64,000 nucleotides of DNA, taken from NCBI GenBank assembly GCA_014238335.1, contig JABABI010000014.1:1-64000 (forward strand). Reading direction: 5' to 3'. Of the stretch, positions 1 through 9,189 are shown piece after piece. The notes under the pieces were generated by a model. The model made no database searches and was not told where the DNA came from. It saw only the letters and a list, made by a program, of their open reading frames with translations. Positions within the stretch are counted from its first letter, which is position 1, and each line of letters starts with the position of its first letter. The stretch is from Fuerstiella sp. (GTDB lineage: Bacteria; Planctomycetota; Planctomycetia; Planctomycetales; Planctomycetaceae). The position numbers were made by a program, and so were the translations under genes.

Positions 1-1697
1 CGAGAGCCACAGCGTTGGTCCCGCAGCGGACATCTATTCGCTGGGCGTGATTCTGCTGACGGCAATTGTCGTGACAGGATTCATCCTGAAGGAACGGCGT
101 CGCAATCGGGAAGCCGTCGCTGCAAGTGAAGCCAAGAATCAGGAATCCATCGCTGCAAGCGAAGCGGAAAGTCAACTGAACGACATTCAGACGACAGTTG
201 CGTCCATGAATACGGCAGTTGGTGTCTTTGTACCGTACGTCATCAAAGATCTGGACGCCTTTCCGCGTAAGCTCGTGCTGGCCGAACTACGTGAGCAATT
301 CGAAGCGAGCGACGAAACTCAAAAACTGCCGTTGGCCTACGCCCTGGCACATTTTGATGACGTGCGTGTTGACTTTTTGGTGTCACAGGTTGCCAGTGCC
401 TCAACCGATGAAGTCGACAACTTCGTCGTGGCTTTGGGTCAGTCCGTTCCCGAGGCTGTCACCGCACTGGAGACCGCCGCCGGCACGGCCGAGGGTCAGA
501 AGAACTGGAGTCACAAGGCGCGGCTGGCCCTGCTGGCGTTATCCCTCAAGGCTCCCGCGCTGGCTGAGGAGATGTGCCAGTTACGGTCTGACCCGGTCCA
601 ACGAACGTGGTTTGTCGAGGAATGCGCCACTTGGCACGGTGACCTGTCGAAGCTGGCTCAGCTTGTGGCCGACAATGTTGACGTTTCGTTTCACTCCGGG
701 GTGGTCCTGGCGGTGTGGGAAGTGTACCGGCTGCTGATGTGTCAGCACCTGAGAAGCAGGCGTGGGAGCCTGTGCTCGTGAACTGGTATGCGACCGCACC
801 CGACACAACGACGCACAGTGCCGCAGGCTGGGCGTTGCGAAAGTGGAAGTTCAAGTTACCCGAAATTGCACCGTCAGAAGCCCCCTCTGCTGACAGCAAC
901 TGGCACGTCAACACGTTGGACATGACGATGTTGAAGATTCCTGCGGGAAGTTTTGTCCGTTTTGATAGATGGGATATGAAAGCCATCGAGCAGACGGTGA
1001 CGCTGACCCGCTCATTCCTGTTGGCGGACAGCGAAGTCACTCTGGCCCAATTCCAACAGTTCCTGGACGATCCCGAATATCCTGACACCGAGAAGCCAAC
1101 GGACAGGTTTTGGGAAGACCATAAACCATTCAGCCCCACCGAACAGCACCCGGTCCAGCAGGTGAGCTGGTACGACGCGGTGCTGTTCTGTAACTGGCTG
1201 AGCGGCAAGGAGGATTTGATGCCCTGTTACGAGCGGACTGGAGAAAAAGAGAAAGATTATCAAGGCAAGCCAACAGAACTCGACGCCTGGCGTCTGATTC
1301 CCGGGGCCAATGGCTATCGCCTGCCGACGGAAGCGGAATGGGAATACGCCTGCCGTGCAGGCTCAACGACCACGTGCAGTTGGGGTGATGATGAATCACT
1401 GTTGGCCCGCTACGCGGTCTGTAATTCCAAGCGCGCGGAACTCGCCGGTAGCAAACTCCCCAATGGCTGGGGGCTGTTCGACGTGTACGGGAATGTGGAT
1501 GAGTGGTGCCACGACTGGCATGGCCCGTACGGCAGCGCAGCCACCCCCAGGGATCGAGTCAACGCTGGGGCCGCGTGCTGCGTGGCGGCGGGTACTTCAT
1601 TCCTACGTCGAGCATCCCTTCCGGCCGTCGTTACTACGTTCCTCAGTCGCAACGGAGCAATACCAATGGTTTCCGTCCGTCGAGAACTTACCCCTGA
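1..1697 (+). pseudogene. Disrupted Ser/Thr kinase-TM-SUMF1 (formylglycine-generating-enzyme-like) gene; runs off the left edge
   Basis: Frame 2 from the edge reads ESHSVGPAADIYSLGVILLT (kinase DxYSLGV motif) running straight into a TM/coiled region; homology moves to frame 1 near 715 (VPAADVSAPEKQAWEPVLVNWY... SWYDAVLFCNWLSG... GYRLPTEAEWEYACRAG... GNVDEWCHDW), then to frame 3 near 1540 (RVLRGGGYF...SGRRYYVPQSQRSNTNGFRPSRTYP, stop at 1697). Confidence 0.75.
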
Positions 1698-1967
1698 TCC
1701 CCTTTACTGCTTTACCCTTTTTTGCGATTCTGTACACGACGTCCCTGCGCAGCCAACAGCGTGTCACCAGTCAATCTCTTAGCCATCTATTGGCCTGAAC
1801 ATGGCAGGAAACATACCAAACGCCTCAATTTGAGCAGTCTTGGCGGTCTGTTGCATCGCCAGCGACGGTCAAGTTGATATGTTCCCCCGCGAAGTTGGTC
1901 CGATCGGATTACGTGCCTGCACGATGGATCATTCTCTGAAACCCTGTTGTGTGATGACTGGATGTCT

Positions 1968-2729
1968 ATGAAGGTTGTTGGAATCATTCCCGCGAGACTG
2001 CAGTCCTCGCGATTGCCGGAAAAGCTGCTGCTGCAGGAAACAGGCAGGCCGCTGCTGCAGTATGTCTGGGAAGTGGCGAAGGCCTCGTCCGCTCTGGACG
2101 ACGTTATTATTGCGACCGACAGCCAAAGAGTTTTTGACATCGTGCAGAACTTTGGTGGTCACGCCGAAATGACGGCAAATCACCCCAGCGGTACCGACCG
2201 GGTGGCTGAGATTGCCGGCCGCTGCTGTCCCGATGCGGGAATTATCGTCAACTTGCAGGGTGACGAGCCCGAACTTGAAGCGACGACGATTTCAGCTCTT
2301 GTTAATGCGATTTGCACTCGTGGGACAGAGATGGCAACCGTCGCGGCACCGATTCATGAACGTGATGTTGTCAATAATCCAGACTGTGTGAAGGTTGTTG
2401 TCGACGACAACGGACAGGCGCTATACTTCAGTCGCTCGCCGATTCCGTTTGCTCGTGACACGACGGTTGCTGAACTGCTGTCGGCCGAGTCCACGTCGCC
2501 GTGGTTGTTGCACGTCGGCATTTATGCCTATCGGCGTGAGTTTCTGCTGAATCTGACGTCGATGCCGCCATCGTCGCTGGAACAACTTGAAAAGCTGGAA
2601 CAGCTTCGCGCGCTACAGGCGGGAGCACGTATCGCTGTGGCTGTTGTGCCGCAGGCGGCTGTGGGAATTGACACCGCAGAAGATTACGCGGCCTTTGTTC
2701 AACGGCAGTTGACGTCGGATAGTTGTTGA
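1968..2729 (+). CDS. kdsB: 3-deoxy-manno-octulosonate cytidylyltransferase (CMP-KDO synthetase)
   Basis: MKVVGIIPARLQSSRLPEKLL, VNLQGDEPELE, YFSRSPIPF, LHVGIYAYRREFL motifs; internal ATG at 1968 preferred over the ORF start. Confidence 0.92.
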   Translation: MKVVGIIPARLQSSRLPEKLLLQETGRPLLQYVWEVAKASSALDDVIIATDSQRVFDIVQNFGGHAEMTANHPSGTDRVAEIAGRCCPDAGIIVNLQGDEPELEATTISALVNAICTRGTEMATVAAPIHERDVVNNPDCVKVVVDDNGQALYFSRSPIPFARDTTVAELLSAESTSPWLLHVGIYAYRREFLLNLTSMPPSSLEQLEKLEQLRALQAGARIAVAVVPQAAVGIDTAEDYAAFVQRQLTSDSC

Positions 2730-2812
2730 TGGCTGCTCAGCCGTGAGTTTCTCACACATTGCGTCAATTCGTTCGCGTGATCCGGATCGATATCTCACTG
2801 AATTATGGATCA

Positions 2813-3718
2813 ATGTTTGGCGTTCTGAATCTTAACAAGCCCGCTGGAGTGACTTCGCGAGACGTGGTCAACGTCGTGCAGCGACTGGTAAAGCCGACAA
2901 AGGTTGGTCACGCCGGAACGCTGGACCCGATGGCCACCGGCGTACTTCTTGTGTGCGTCGGGGGCGCGACCCGACTGATTTCGCTGCTGCAGCGATCGTC
3001 AAAGACGTACGTCGCGGCGTTTCGACTTGGACAGCGTTCTGACACGGATGATTCAACGGGCACTGTCACCGAAGTCTCCATTGACGGTGACGTTCCGTCG
3101 GAACAAAAGGTGTGTGATGTTCTTCAATCATTCGTCGGTACCATCGATCAGGTTCCTCCCGCATTTTCAGCCGTGAAGGTCAATGGACAGCGAGCCTATG
3201 CAAAGGCGCGCCGCGGTGAGACTGTTGAGCTGAAGGCAAAGGCTGTGCGGATCTTTGCCATCGACGTGCTTGAATACTCATGGCCGGATCTGACGGTGCA
3301 GATTGAATGTGGTTCCGGCACCTACATTCGTTCCATCGCCCGTGATCTGGGTGAAATGCTCGGCTGTGGCGGACTGATGACCTCACTGGAACGCACAGCC
3401 ATTGGAGCGTTCTGTGTGGATTTGGCGATCGAACCGAATTCAATTTCTGCAGAATCAATCGGCGCTGCGATAACTGATCCGCTGTGGGTTGTGGCTGGCA
3501 TGCCGACATATCAGTGCGGCGATGACGATGAAGAGTTTGTTCGCATCGGTCGACAGCTTGTCCTCACCCCGTCGAATCTGCACATTCCGGACCAGAGCGA
3601 TGCCGCGCAGGTCAGCGAGGTCGCAATCGTGTCAGGGGACGGTACACGGTTGCTCGCACTTGGCGAGCTAAACAGCCAGAATGACGTTGTTCAGCCCCGG
3701 ACTGTGTTCATTCCATAG
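2813..3718 (+). CDS. truB: tRNA pseudouridine(55) synthase
   Basis: GVLNLNKPAGVTSRDVV, VGHAGTLDPMATGVLLVCVG, SGTYIRSIARDLG motifs. Confidence 0.94.
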   Translation: MFGVLNLNKPAGVTSRDVVNVVQRLVKPTKVGHAGTLDPMATGVLLVCVGGATRLISLLQRSSKTYVAAFRLGQRSDTDDSTGTVTEVSIDGDVPSEQKVCDVLQSFVGTIDQVPPAFSAVKVNGQRAYAKARRGETVELKAKAVRIFAIDVLEYSWPDLTVQIECGSGTYIRSIARDLGEMLGCGGLMTSLERTAIGAFCVDLAIEPNSISAESIGAAITDPLWVVAGMPTYQCGDDDEEFVRIGRQLVLTPSNLHIPDQSDAAQVSEVAIVSGDGTRLLALGELNSQNDVVQPRTVFIP

Positions 3719-3721
3719 TTG

Positions 3722-4936
3722 ATGCAGAGAACAACCATGAAACATGTTGCGCTCGCGCTGGTCGGATGCTGTGTCGTGCCGCATTTTGAACTTTCCGCCA
3801 GTGAGGACCTGCCGCGTGAAGAACACCACGACAGCCTTGCGGTCGCGCCGCCGGAAGCCGTGGGCATGGATTCCCGGCGGTTAAACGTGATCGATGAAAT
3901 TGTCGCGGAAGGCCTTTCACGTGGGAAAATGCCAGGTTGTGTCGTGCTGGTCGGACACCATGGATATACGGTTTTTCACAAGGCATACGGCTATCGACAG
4001 CTGCTACCCGTTAAGGCACCGATGTTGTCGGACACTGTCTTTGACCTCGCGTCGCTGACAAAACCGATCGCTACTGCCACCAGCGTGATGTCGTTAATCG
4101 AACAGGGAAAGCTGAAGCTCGACGATCCGGTGGGTAAGCACATCCCTGAATTCGCCAACAACGGCAAAGAACAGATTTCCATTGGACAACTGTTGACGCA
4201 TATGGGGGGACTGATTCCTGACAACAGCATGCGAGATTACCAGGACGGTCCGGCAGAAGCCATGCGTCGCGTATTGGAACTGTCGCCCACTGCTGTGCCC
4301 GGCGAAAAATTCATGTACTCTGACGTCGGCTTTATCGTGCTGGCGGAGTTGGTGAAACGTCTTGCCGGCGAAGACGTTAACGAATATTCGCGGCGAGTGA
4401 TCTTCAATCCGTTGCGAATGACCGAAACTGGATTTGTGCCCGACGCTGAGCTGGCCGCACGGGCGGCTGTAACGCAGGAACGGGACGATCACTGGATGCA
4501 GGGCGAAGTTCATGACCCGCGGGCGTACGCTCTGGGAGGTGTCGCCGGTCACGCGGGATTGTTTTCCACCGCAACGGATCTGGCCAGGTATGCTCAGGCG
4601 ATGATCAACGGCGGCACTCTGGACGGAGTTCGCGTGCTGAAGCCGGAAACGGTGGCGCTGATACGCAGTCCGGTAAAAGTTTCCTCCGGTCTGCGGACGC
4701 TTGGCTGGGATATGAAGTCGCCGTATTCGTCTAATCGAGGCGACCTGATGTCAGCGTCGGCGTTCGGTCACGGCGGCTTTACCGGAACCGCTTTGTGGAT
4801 TGACCCGGATCAGCAGTTGTTCGTGGTGTTTCTCAGCAACCGAGTGCATCCGGATGGTAAGGGGGCCGTGAACTCGCTGGCGGGGCGCATTTGCACTGTG
4901 GCAGCGGCCGCTGTCGGTTGTGCTGAAGCACAATAG
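3722..4936 (+). CDS. Secreted serine hydrolase, class C beta-lactamase/PBP-like
   Basis: N-terminal signal-like segment; SLTKP (SxxK), YSDVGF (YxN-like), HGGFTGT motifs. Confidence 0.85.
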   Translation: MQRTTMKHVALALVGCCVVPHFELSASEDLPREEHHDSLAVAPPEAVGMDSRRLNVIDEIVAEGLSRGKMPGCVVLVGHHGYTVFHKAYGYRQLLPVKAPMLSDTVFDLASLTKPIATATSVMSLIEQGKLKLDDPVGKHIPEFANNGKEQISIGQLLTHMGGLIPDNSMRDYQDGPAEAMRRVLELSPTAVPGEKFMYSDVGFIVLAELVKRLAGEDVNEYSRRVIFNPLRMTETGFVPDAELAARAAVTQERDDHWMQGEVHDPRAYALGGVAGHAGLFSTATDLARYAQAMINGGTLDGVRVLKPETVALIRSPVKVSSGLRTLGWDMKSPYSSNRGDLMSASAFGHGGFTGTALWIDPDQQLFVVFLSNRVHPDGKGAVNSLAGRICTVAAAAVGCAEAQ

Positions 4937-4958
4937 CTCAACAGGTCTGCATAGAATC

Positions 4959-5390
4959 ATGCCCGCAATTTACGTCCATACGCACACCGTGACTGCGGAG
5001 GAAACTGACTGGCAGGGACATGCGAACAACGTCTCGTATTTTCACTGGCTGCAGGATGCGGCGGTTGATCATTCGGCGGCTCAGGGATGGAATGCGTCGC
5101 GGTACAAAGACGCCGGCGTCGCCTGGGTTGCCCGGTCGCACTACATCGAATACCACTCACCCTGTCGTGCCGGAGATATGATCACGGTGCGAACATGGTG
5201 TGCCAGTTTTCGTCGAGCCACATCGGTTCGTCGATATCGTATTGTGCGTCCTCGGGACAATGTGTGCGTCGCCGTTGCGGAGACCAAGTGGGCATTCGTC
5301 GATTGGCAGACCGGAAAGCCGTGTAGAATCCGCGACGAAGTTTTATCGACGTTCGATATCGTCGATGCCGAAATGCACGACGAAGTTTAG
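4959..5390 (+). CDS. Acyl-CoA thioesterase, 4HBT hot-dog fold
   Basis: ETDWQGHANNVSYFHWLQDAAVDH and RSHYIEYHSPCRAGD pattern typical of 4HBT proteins. Confidence 0.82.
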   Translation: MPAIYVHTHTVTAEETDWQGHANNVSYFHWLQDAAVDHSAAQGWNASRYKDAGVAWVARSHYIEYHSPCRAGDMITVRTWCASFRRATSVRRYRIVRPRDNVCVAVAETKWAFVDWQTGKPCRIRDEVLSTFDIVDAEMHDEV

Positions 5391-5568
5391 CCCAAGCTTC
5401 GAAGACGTAGCGCTGCGAACGGGCGTTGTACCAGTCACCATGAAGAATGCCGCCTGTCGTGTGTACCCAGCCGGTTTCGTAAGTTGTTCGCGTTGTTAGA
5501 TTTGGTAAGATTCGGCGGACCTGATTCAACTGAACCGAACACGATATTTTCACTTGCGGGCCCGCCAG

Positions 5569-6786
5569 ATGGTGATTCAAGTTACGTGTGATTCCTGCTA
5601 TCGCCAGTACCGGGTCAAGGACCATCTGGGTGGCAAGGTGTTGCCCTGTAAGGATTGCGGTGCGAAATTTCGCGTGCCACGCAGGGGTGATTCTGTTGAC
5701 GACCCATACGAGGAATCAGATCGCTACCAGGGCGATCGCAGCCGTTCGCCCCGTCGCCGGAAAGCCCGTTCGCGGAAGCAGTCGCCAAATTTCGTCCCGT
5801 GGATTGTCGTGGTGGGCATTGGTCTGTTGGCGCCGGGCGGAATGTTCGTGTGGAAGGCTATCGACAACGACAGCAATCCACCTGCCGTCGTGACAAGTCC
5901 TCCGGATGCTCCCTTTGAGGTCGCTAAGTTGACTCTGCCTGTGTTTCCTGAATTGGGAAACCCGATACGTGAATTACCGGGGGGCACGTCACTGCACTTT
6001 GTCGATTTTGGTCGCGTCTCGCAGCCCAACTCCGGACCGGGAACATCGATGAAGATGCGGGTCTATCTGCCGCCCGGCGACCATCAGCCGAGTGCCATTC
6101 CCTGCGTGCTGGTTGCTCCTGCAGGGACCAACCTGCTTGTCGGCAACGACATGGACGCCGACGACTACCACGATGAAACCTTGCCCTACGCGCAAGCCGG
6201 TATGGCGGTGGTGTTCTACTCCATTGATGGCGGAGTTGGCGATTTGGAGGCGGGTTCCGATGCGGAGTTTATCGCGGGGTACAACACGTTTCGCGCTGCC
6301 GGGGCAGGCGTGGTGAACGGTCGCAACGCGCTCGAATACGTTCTGGCCAGACTGCCGCAGGTGGACACGAAGCGTATCTACTGTGCGGGGCACAGCTCGG
6401 CCGGGACATTGTCTCTGTTGTTGGCACAGCACGAACCTCGCATCAGGGCGTGCATCGCTTTTGCCCCTGCCTGTGACCTGGAGAATAGTCTGGCAGGAGT
6501 GACCAGCGACTTTACTATGAAGCGGCTGTTTCCCGGCCTGGTTGACTTTGTCCAGCAGAGTTCACCCAAAACGCACATTGCCGAATTTCAGTGCCCGGTG
6601 TTTCTGTTTCACGCATTGGACGATGAGAATATCCCCGCGAGCAATTCGTCGGAGTTTGCGTCGGCGCTTCGAAATGCAGGGAAGCAGGTCACGCTGCGCA
6701 ATGTCGCATTCGGAAACCACTACCAATCGATGATTGACGAAGGGATTCCGCAGGCCATCTCATGGTTGCAGTCAGAGCAAGACTGA
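5569..6786 (+). CDS. MJ0042-type zinc-ribbon, TM and alpha/beta hydrolase multidomain protein
   Basis: VTCDSCYRQYRVKDHLGGKVLPCKDCGAKFRVP, one TM segment, then a hydrolase with the GHSSAG nucleophile elbow and a DxxN/H C-terminal region. Confidence 0.75.
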   Translation: MVIQVTCDSCYRQYRVKDHLGGKVLPCKDCGAKFRVPRRGDSVDDPYEESDRYQGDRSRSPRRRKARSRKQSPNFVPWIVVVGIGLLAPGGMFVWKAIDNDSNPPAVVTSPPDAPFEVAKLTLPVFPELGNPIRELPGGTSLHFVDFGRVSQPNSGPGTSMKMRVYLPPGDHQPSAIPCVLVAPAGTNLLVGNDMDADDYHDETLPYAQAGMAVVFYSIDGGVGDLEAGSDAEFIAGYNTFRAAGAGVVNGRNALEYVLARLPQVDTKRIYCAGHSSAGTLSLLLAQHEPRIRACIAFAPACDLENSLAGVTSDFTMKRLFPGLVDFVQQSSPKTHIAEFQCPVFLFHALDDENIPASNSSEFASALRNAGKQVTLRNVAFGNHYQSMIDEGIPQAISWLQSEQD

Positions 6787-6792
6787 TCAGCA

Positions 6793-6851
6793 GTAGTGTC
6801 CACTGTGCGGACCGTCACCAACCATAGAGCGGTCCTCACAGCGGATACTAC
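6793..6851. terminator. Imperfect 22-bp inverted repeat with 15-nt loop between convergent genes (likely bidirectional terminator)
   Basis: gtagtgtccactgtgcggaccg / cggtcctcacagcggatactac; about 19 of 22 positions complementary; lies between stop codons at 6786(+) and 6897(-). No strong T tract. Confidence 0.5.
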
Positions 6852-6896
6852 GATCTGACAGCCGCTCTGTCATGTTGTTATGGATCATCATTGCGT

Positions 6897-8702
6897 TCAC
6901 AGGCGACGGGCAGGCAGGTCGTGTTCCGGACGCACAGTCATGCGACCCGAAATATGGGGCAGACGCTGGACAGCGAACTGAAGAATCTTTGACGCCGTCG
7001 GGGCAGCCACCGTGCCGCCGTAGTGCAGACCTGCGGCGGTTGGCTCATCGACCAGCACAAGCACCAACACCTGCGGGTTTGCGGCCGGTGCGCCGCATAC
7101 GAAAGAGCAGAAGTGTTTGGTGTCAGAGTAACCCCCGGCTTTCGGATCAGGCTTTTGTGCCGTGCCCGTCTTACCGAAGATACTGAGATCGTCAACACGA
7201 GCCGACTTGCCGGTACCTCGTTCGATAACGCCCTTCATGGGGTGACGCACAATCCAGTCGGCGATCTCCGGACGCACGACCTGCGATTCCAGCGTGGGCG
7301 TGGCGTCAACGGTTTCCATCCCGGACAACGGAGACGGCAACGTCTGTTCAGACGAAGATCCCAACAGCAGATGCGGTCTGACCAGACGTCCACCGTTGGC
7401 CAGTGCCGCATGAGCCGTGATCAGTTGCAGCGGTGTGACCGCCAGTTCCTGTCCCATTGGAATCGAACCGATGGAGTATTCGTCCCAATCTGCTTTCGGA
7501 CGCACGAGCCCGGAAATTTCTCCGGGAAGTTCGATGCCTGTGCGGGTCCCGAATCCGAATGCTGCGGTTGCCCGATGCAGTCCGGATACTCCCAGTCGTT
7601 CTCCGATTCTGGCCATGCCGATGTTGCTGGACTTGACCAGAATATCTTCGACACTGAGCTGTGAATAGGCATGATGGTCGTGCAGAATCCGCCGCCCCAT
7701 ACGATAGGCTCCATTAAAGCACGGAATGACATCGTCCGGTTTCAGGAGACCATGCTGGATGGCCCACGCCACGACAAACGGTTTGAAGGTGGAACCGGGT
7801 TCGAACACGGCCGACACTGCCAGATTTCGCCATGCGTCGCTCGGAACGTCCGAAGGAATATTGGGATTGAATCCGGGCCGCGACGCCATCGCCAGCACTT
7901 CGCCCGTGTGAGGTTCCATCACGATGACGCAGGCGCCCAGGGGCTGCCAGCGCTGGACCAGCTTATCCAGTTCCCGTTCGGCCTGAACCTGTGTGAGAAT
8001 ATCGAGCGTCGAAACGACCGTCTGGCCGTGCTGTGGTGTTTTAGAGAGAGCGGCTTCGACTTCGATGACGATGCCGCGAGCATCACGAGTCATGACTTGT
8101 GTGCCGTTCTGACCGCGAATCAAATCGTCCAGACTCTGTTCAAGGCCACCGTGACCGAAGTTGTCGATGTCGCGTAAGCCCAGAAGGTGTGCGGCGTATG
8201 CTCCCTGAGGATATTGTCGCAGATACTCTCGGCGAAAGCCCCAGGTGTGTTCCGGTAGTCCGAGCTGGCGAATTCGCGTGGCGTCTTCCGGTGAAAGTCT
8301 GCGCTGTACCCAGACAAACTGCCGTTCGGGAGATTTGGCCAGTCGTTCGAAAATTTCGTCGGCGTTGACATTCAGGACGGAACAGATCTGCCAGACGAAA
8401 CTGGCCGGATCTTCAATTTCCGCGGGCACCAGGTACAGGCTCTCGCGAGTGACGGTCATTGCCAGCACGTGACCGTTGCGGTCCAAAATTTCTCCAGGCC
8501 GAGCTGGTACGACTTCAGTGAACGAGCTTTGCCGCGCGACTCGAGTATTCAGGGACTGCCGCTGCGAACCCTGAAGGTGAATCAGGCGACCGATCATGAC
8601 CACCCAGGCGAGCAGCACAAACGCTGACAACAGCTTCGACCGCCACAGAAATGGCAGGGCTGCAGACAAGGGCTGGTGTTGGTTGTCTTGTAAGTATTTC
8701 AA
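6897..8702 (-). CDS. ftsI: Peptidoglycan D,D-transpeptidase FtsI / class B penicillin-binding protein
   Basis: N-terminal TM, PBP dimer domain, EPGSTFKPF (SxxK), KSSNIGM (SxN), FGKTGTAQKP (KTG). Confidence 0.9.
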   Translation of the reverse strand: MKYLQDNQHQPLSAALPFLWRSKLLSAFVLLAWVVMIGRLIHLQGSQRQSLNTRVARQSSFTEVVPARPGEILDRNGHVLAMTVTRESLYLVPAEIEDPASFVWQICSVLNVNADEIFERLAKSPERQFVWVQRRLSPEDATRIRQLGLPEHTWGFRREYLRQYPQGAYAAHLLGLRDIDNFGHGGLEQSLDDLIRGQNGTQVMTRDARGIVIEVEAALSKTPQHGQTVVSTLDILTQVQAERELDKLVQRWQPLGACVIVMEPHTGEVLAMASRPGFNPNIPSDVPSDAWRNLAVSAVFEPGSTFKPFVVAWAIQHGLLKPDDVIPCFNGAYRMGRRILHDHHAYSQLSVEDILVKSSNIGMARIGERLGVSGLHRATAAFGFGTRTGIELPGEISGLVRPKADWDEYSIGSIPMGQELAVTPLQLITAHAALANGGRLVRPHLLLGSSSEQTLPSPLSGMETVDATPTLESQVVRPEIADWIVRHPMKGVIERGTGKSARVDDLSIFGKTGTAQKPDPKAGGYSDTKHFCSFVCGAPAANPQVLVLVLVDEPTAAGLHYGGTVAAPTASKILQFAVQRLPHISGRMTVRPEHDLPARRL

Positions 8703-8714
8703 GTTGACGTTTCG

Positions 8715-9044
8715 TCAGTCGGAGGAACGTGCCGGATGTTCCCACCTCAGCAATGGAAGCACCGGAGGCGATGGTGTACGCTGTCCGGATGAACCGGCAG
8801 TCATGGAGGGTCGGTGCACCGTCAGCTGTGTCGACGCTGTGTGATCGATTTTCGCCAACTGCGAAGGTGACGTCAGTGTTTGAATCTTTAGACGCAGATG
8901 GGCGTGCATCTCCAGAAGCAGATCCTTCTGGAAATACTGTCCACTGACAGCACGTTTCATCTTCAGCGTCTGTTTTTCCAGGCCAATGCCGACCATCGAA
9001 ACAAGCACGACCAGAATAAGTCCGGCTGAAAATCTGAAGAACAC
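8715..9044 (-). CDS. Small bitopic membrane protein, FtsL-like by position and topology
   Basis: MFFRFSAGLILVVLVSMVGIGLEKQTLKMK: short N-terminus, one TM, short coiled region; immediately upstream of ftsI, downstream of rsmH. Confidence 0.5.
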   Translation of the reverse strand: MFFRFSAGLILVVLVSMVGIGLEKQTLKMKRAVSGQYFQKDLLLEMHAHLRLKIQTLTSPSQLAKIDHTASTQLTVHRPSMTAGSSGQRTPSPPVLPLLRWEHPARSSD

Positions 9045-9123
9045 AGGCTACCTTCGGAAAACAGCGGATTAATGGCGTGGGCAAACGCCATGCAGGCAGG
9101 CCCGATTAGTGGAATGCAACAGC

Positions 9124-9159
9124 GCAAAGAAAAACCCCGTGATGGCTGTCAACGGGGTT
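9124..9159 (-). terminator. Rho-independent terminator for the LysM gene
   Basis: Minus strand aaccccgt-tgacagccatc-acggggtt followed by tttcttt; 8-bp perfect stem. Confidence 0.75.
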
Positions 9160-9189
9160 GGGTACAATGCTTTATCGGCGATGACGCAG

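Noticed and set aside
546-1208. 220-aa minus-strand ORF
   Set aside because: Antisense to the SUMF1-type region, with no recognisable domain.
7023-8177. Plus-strand ORFs of 213 and 168 aa
   Set aside because: Antisense to ftsI, which has all three transpeptidase motifs.
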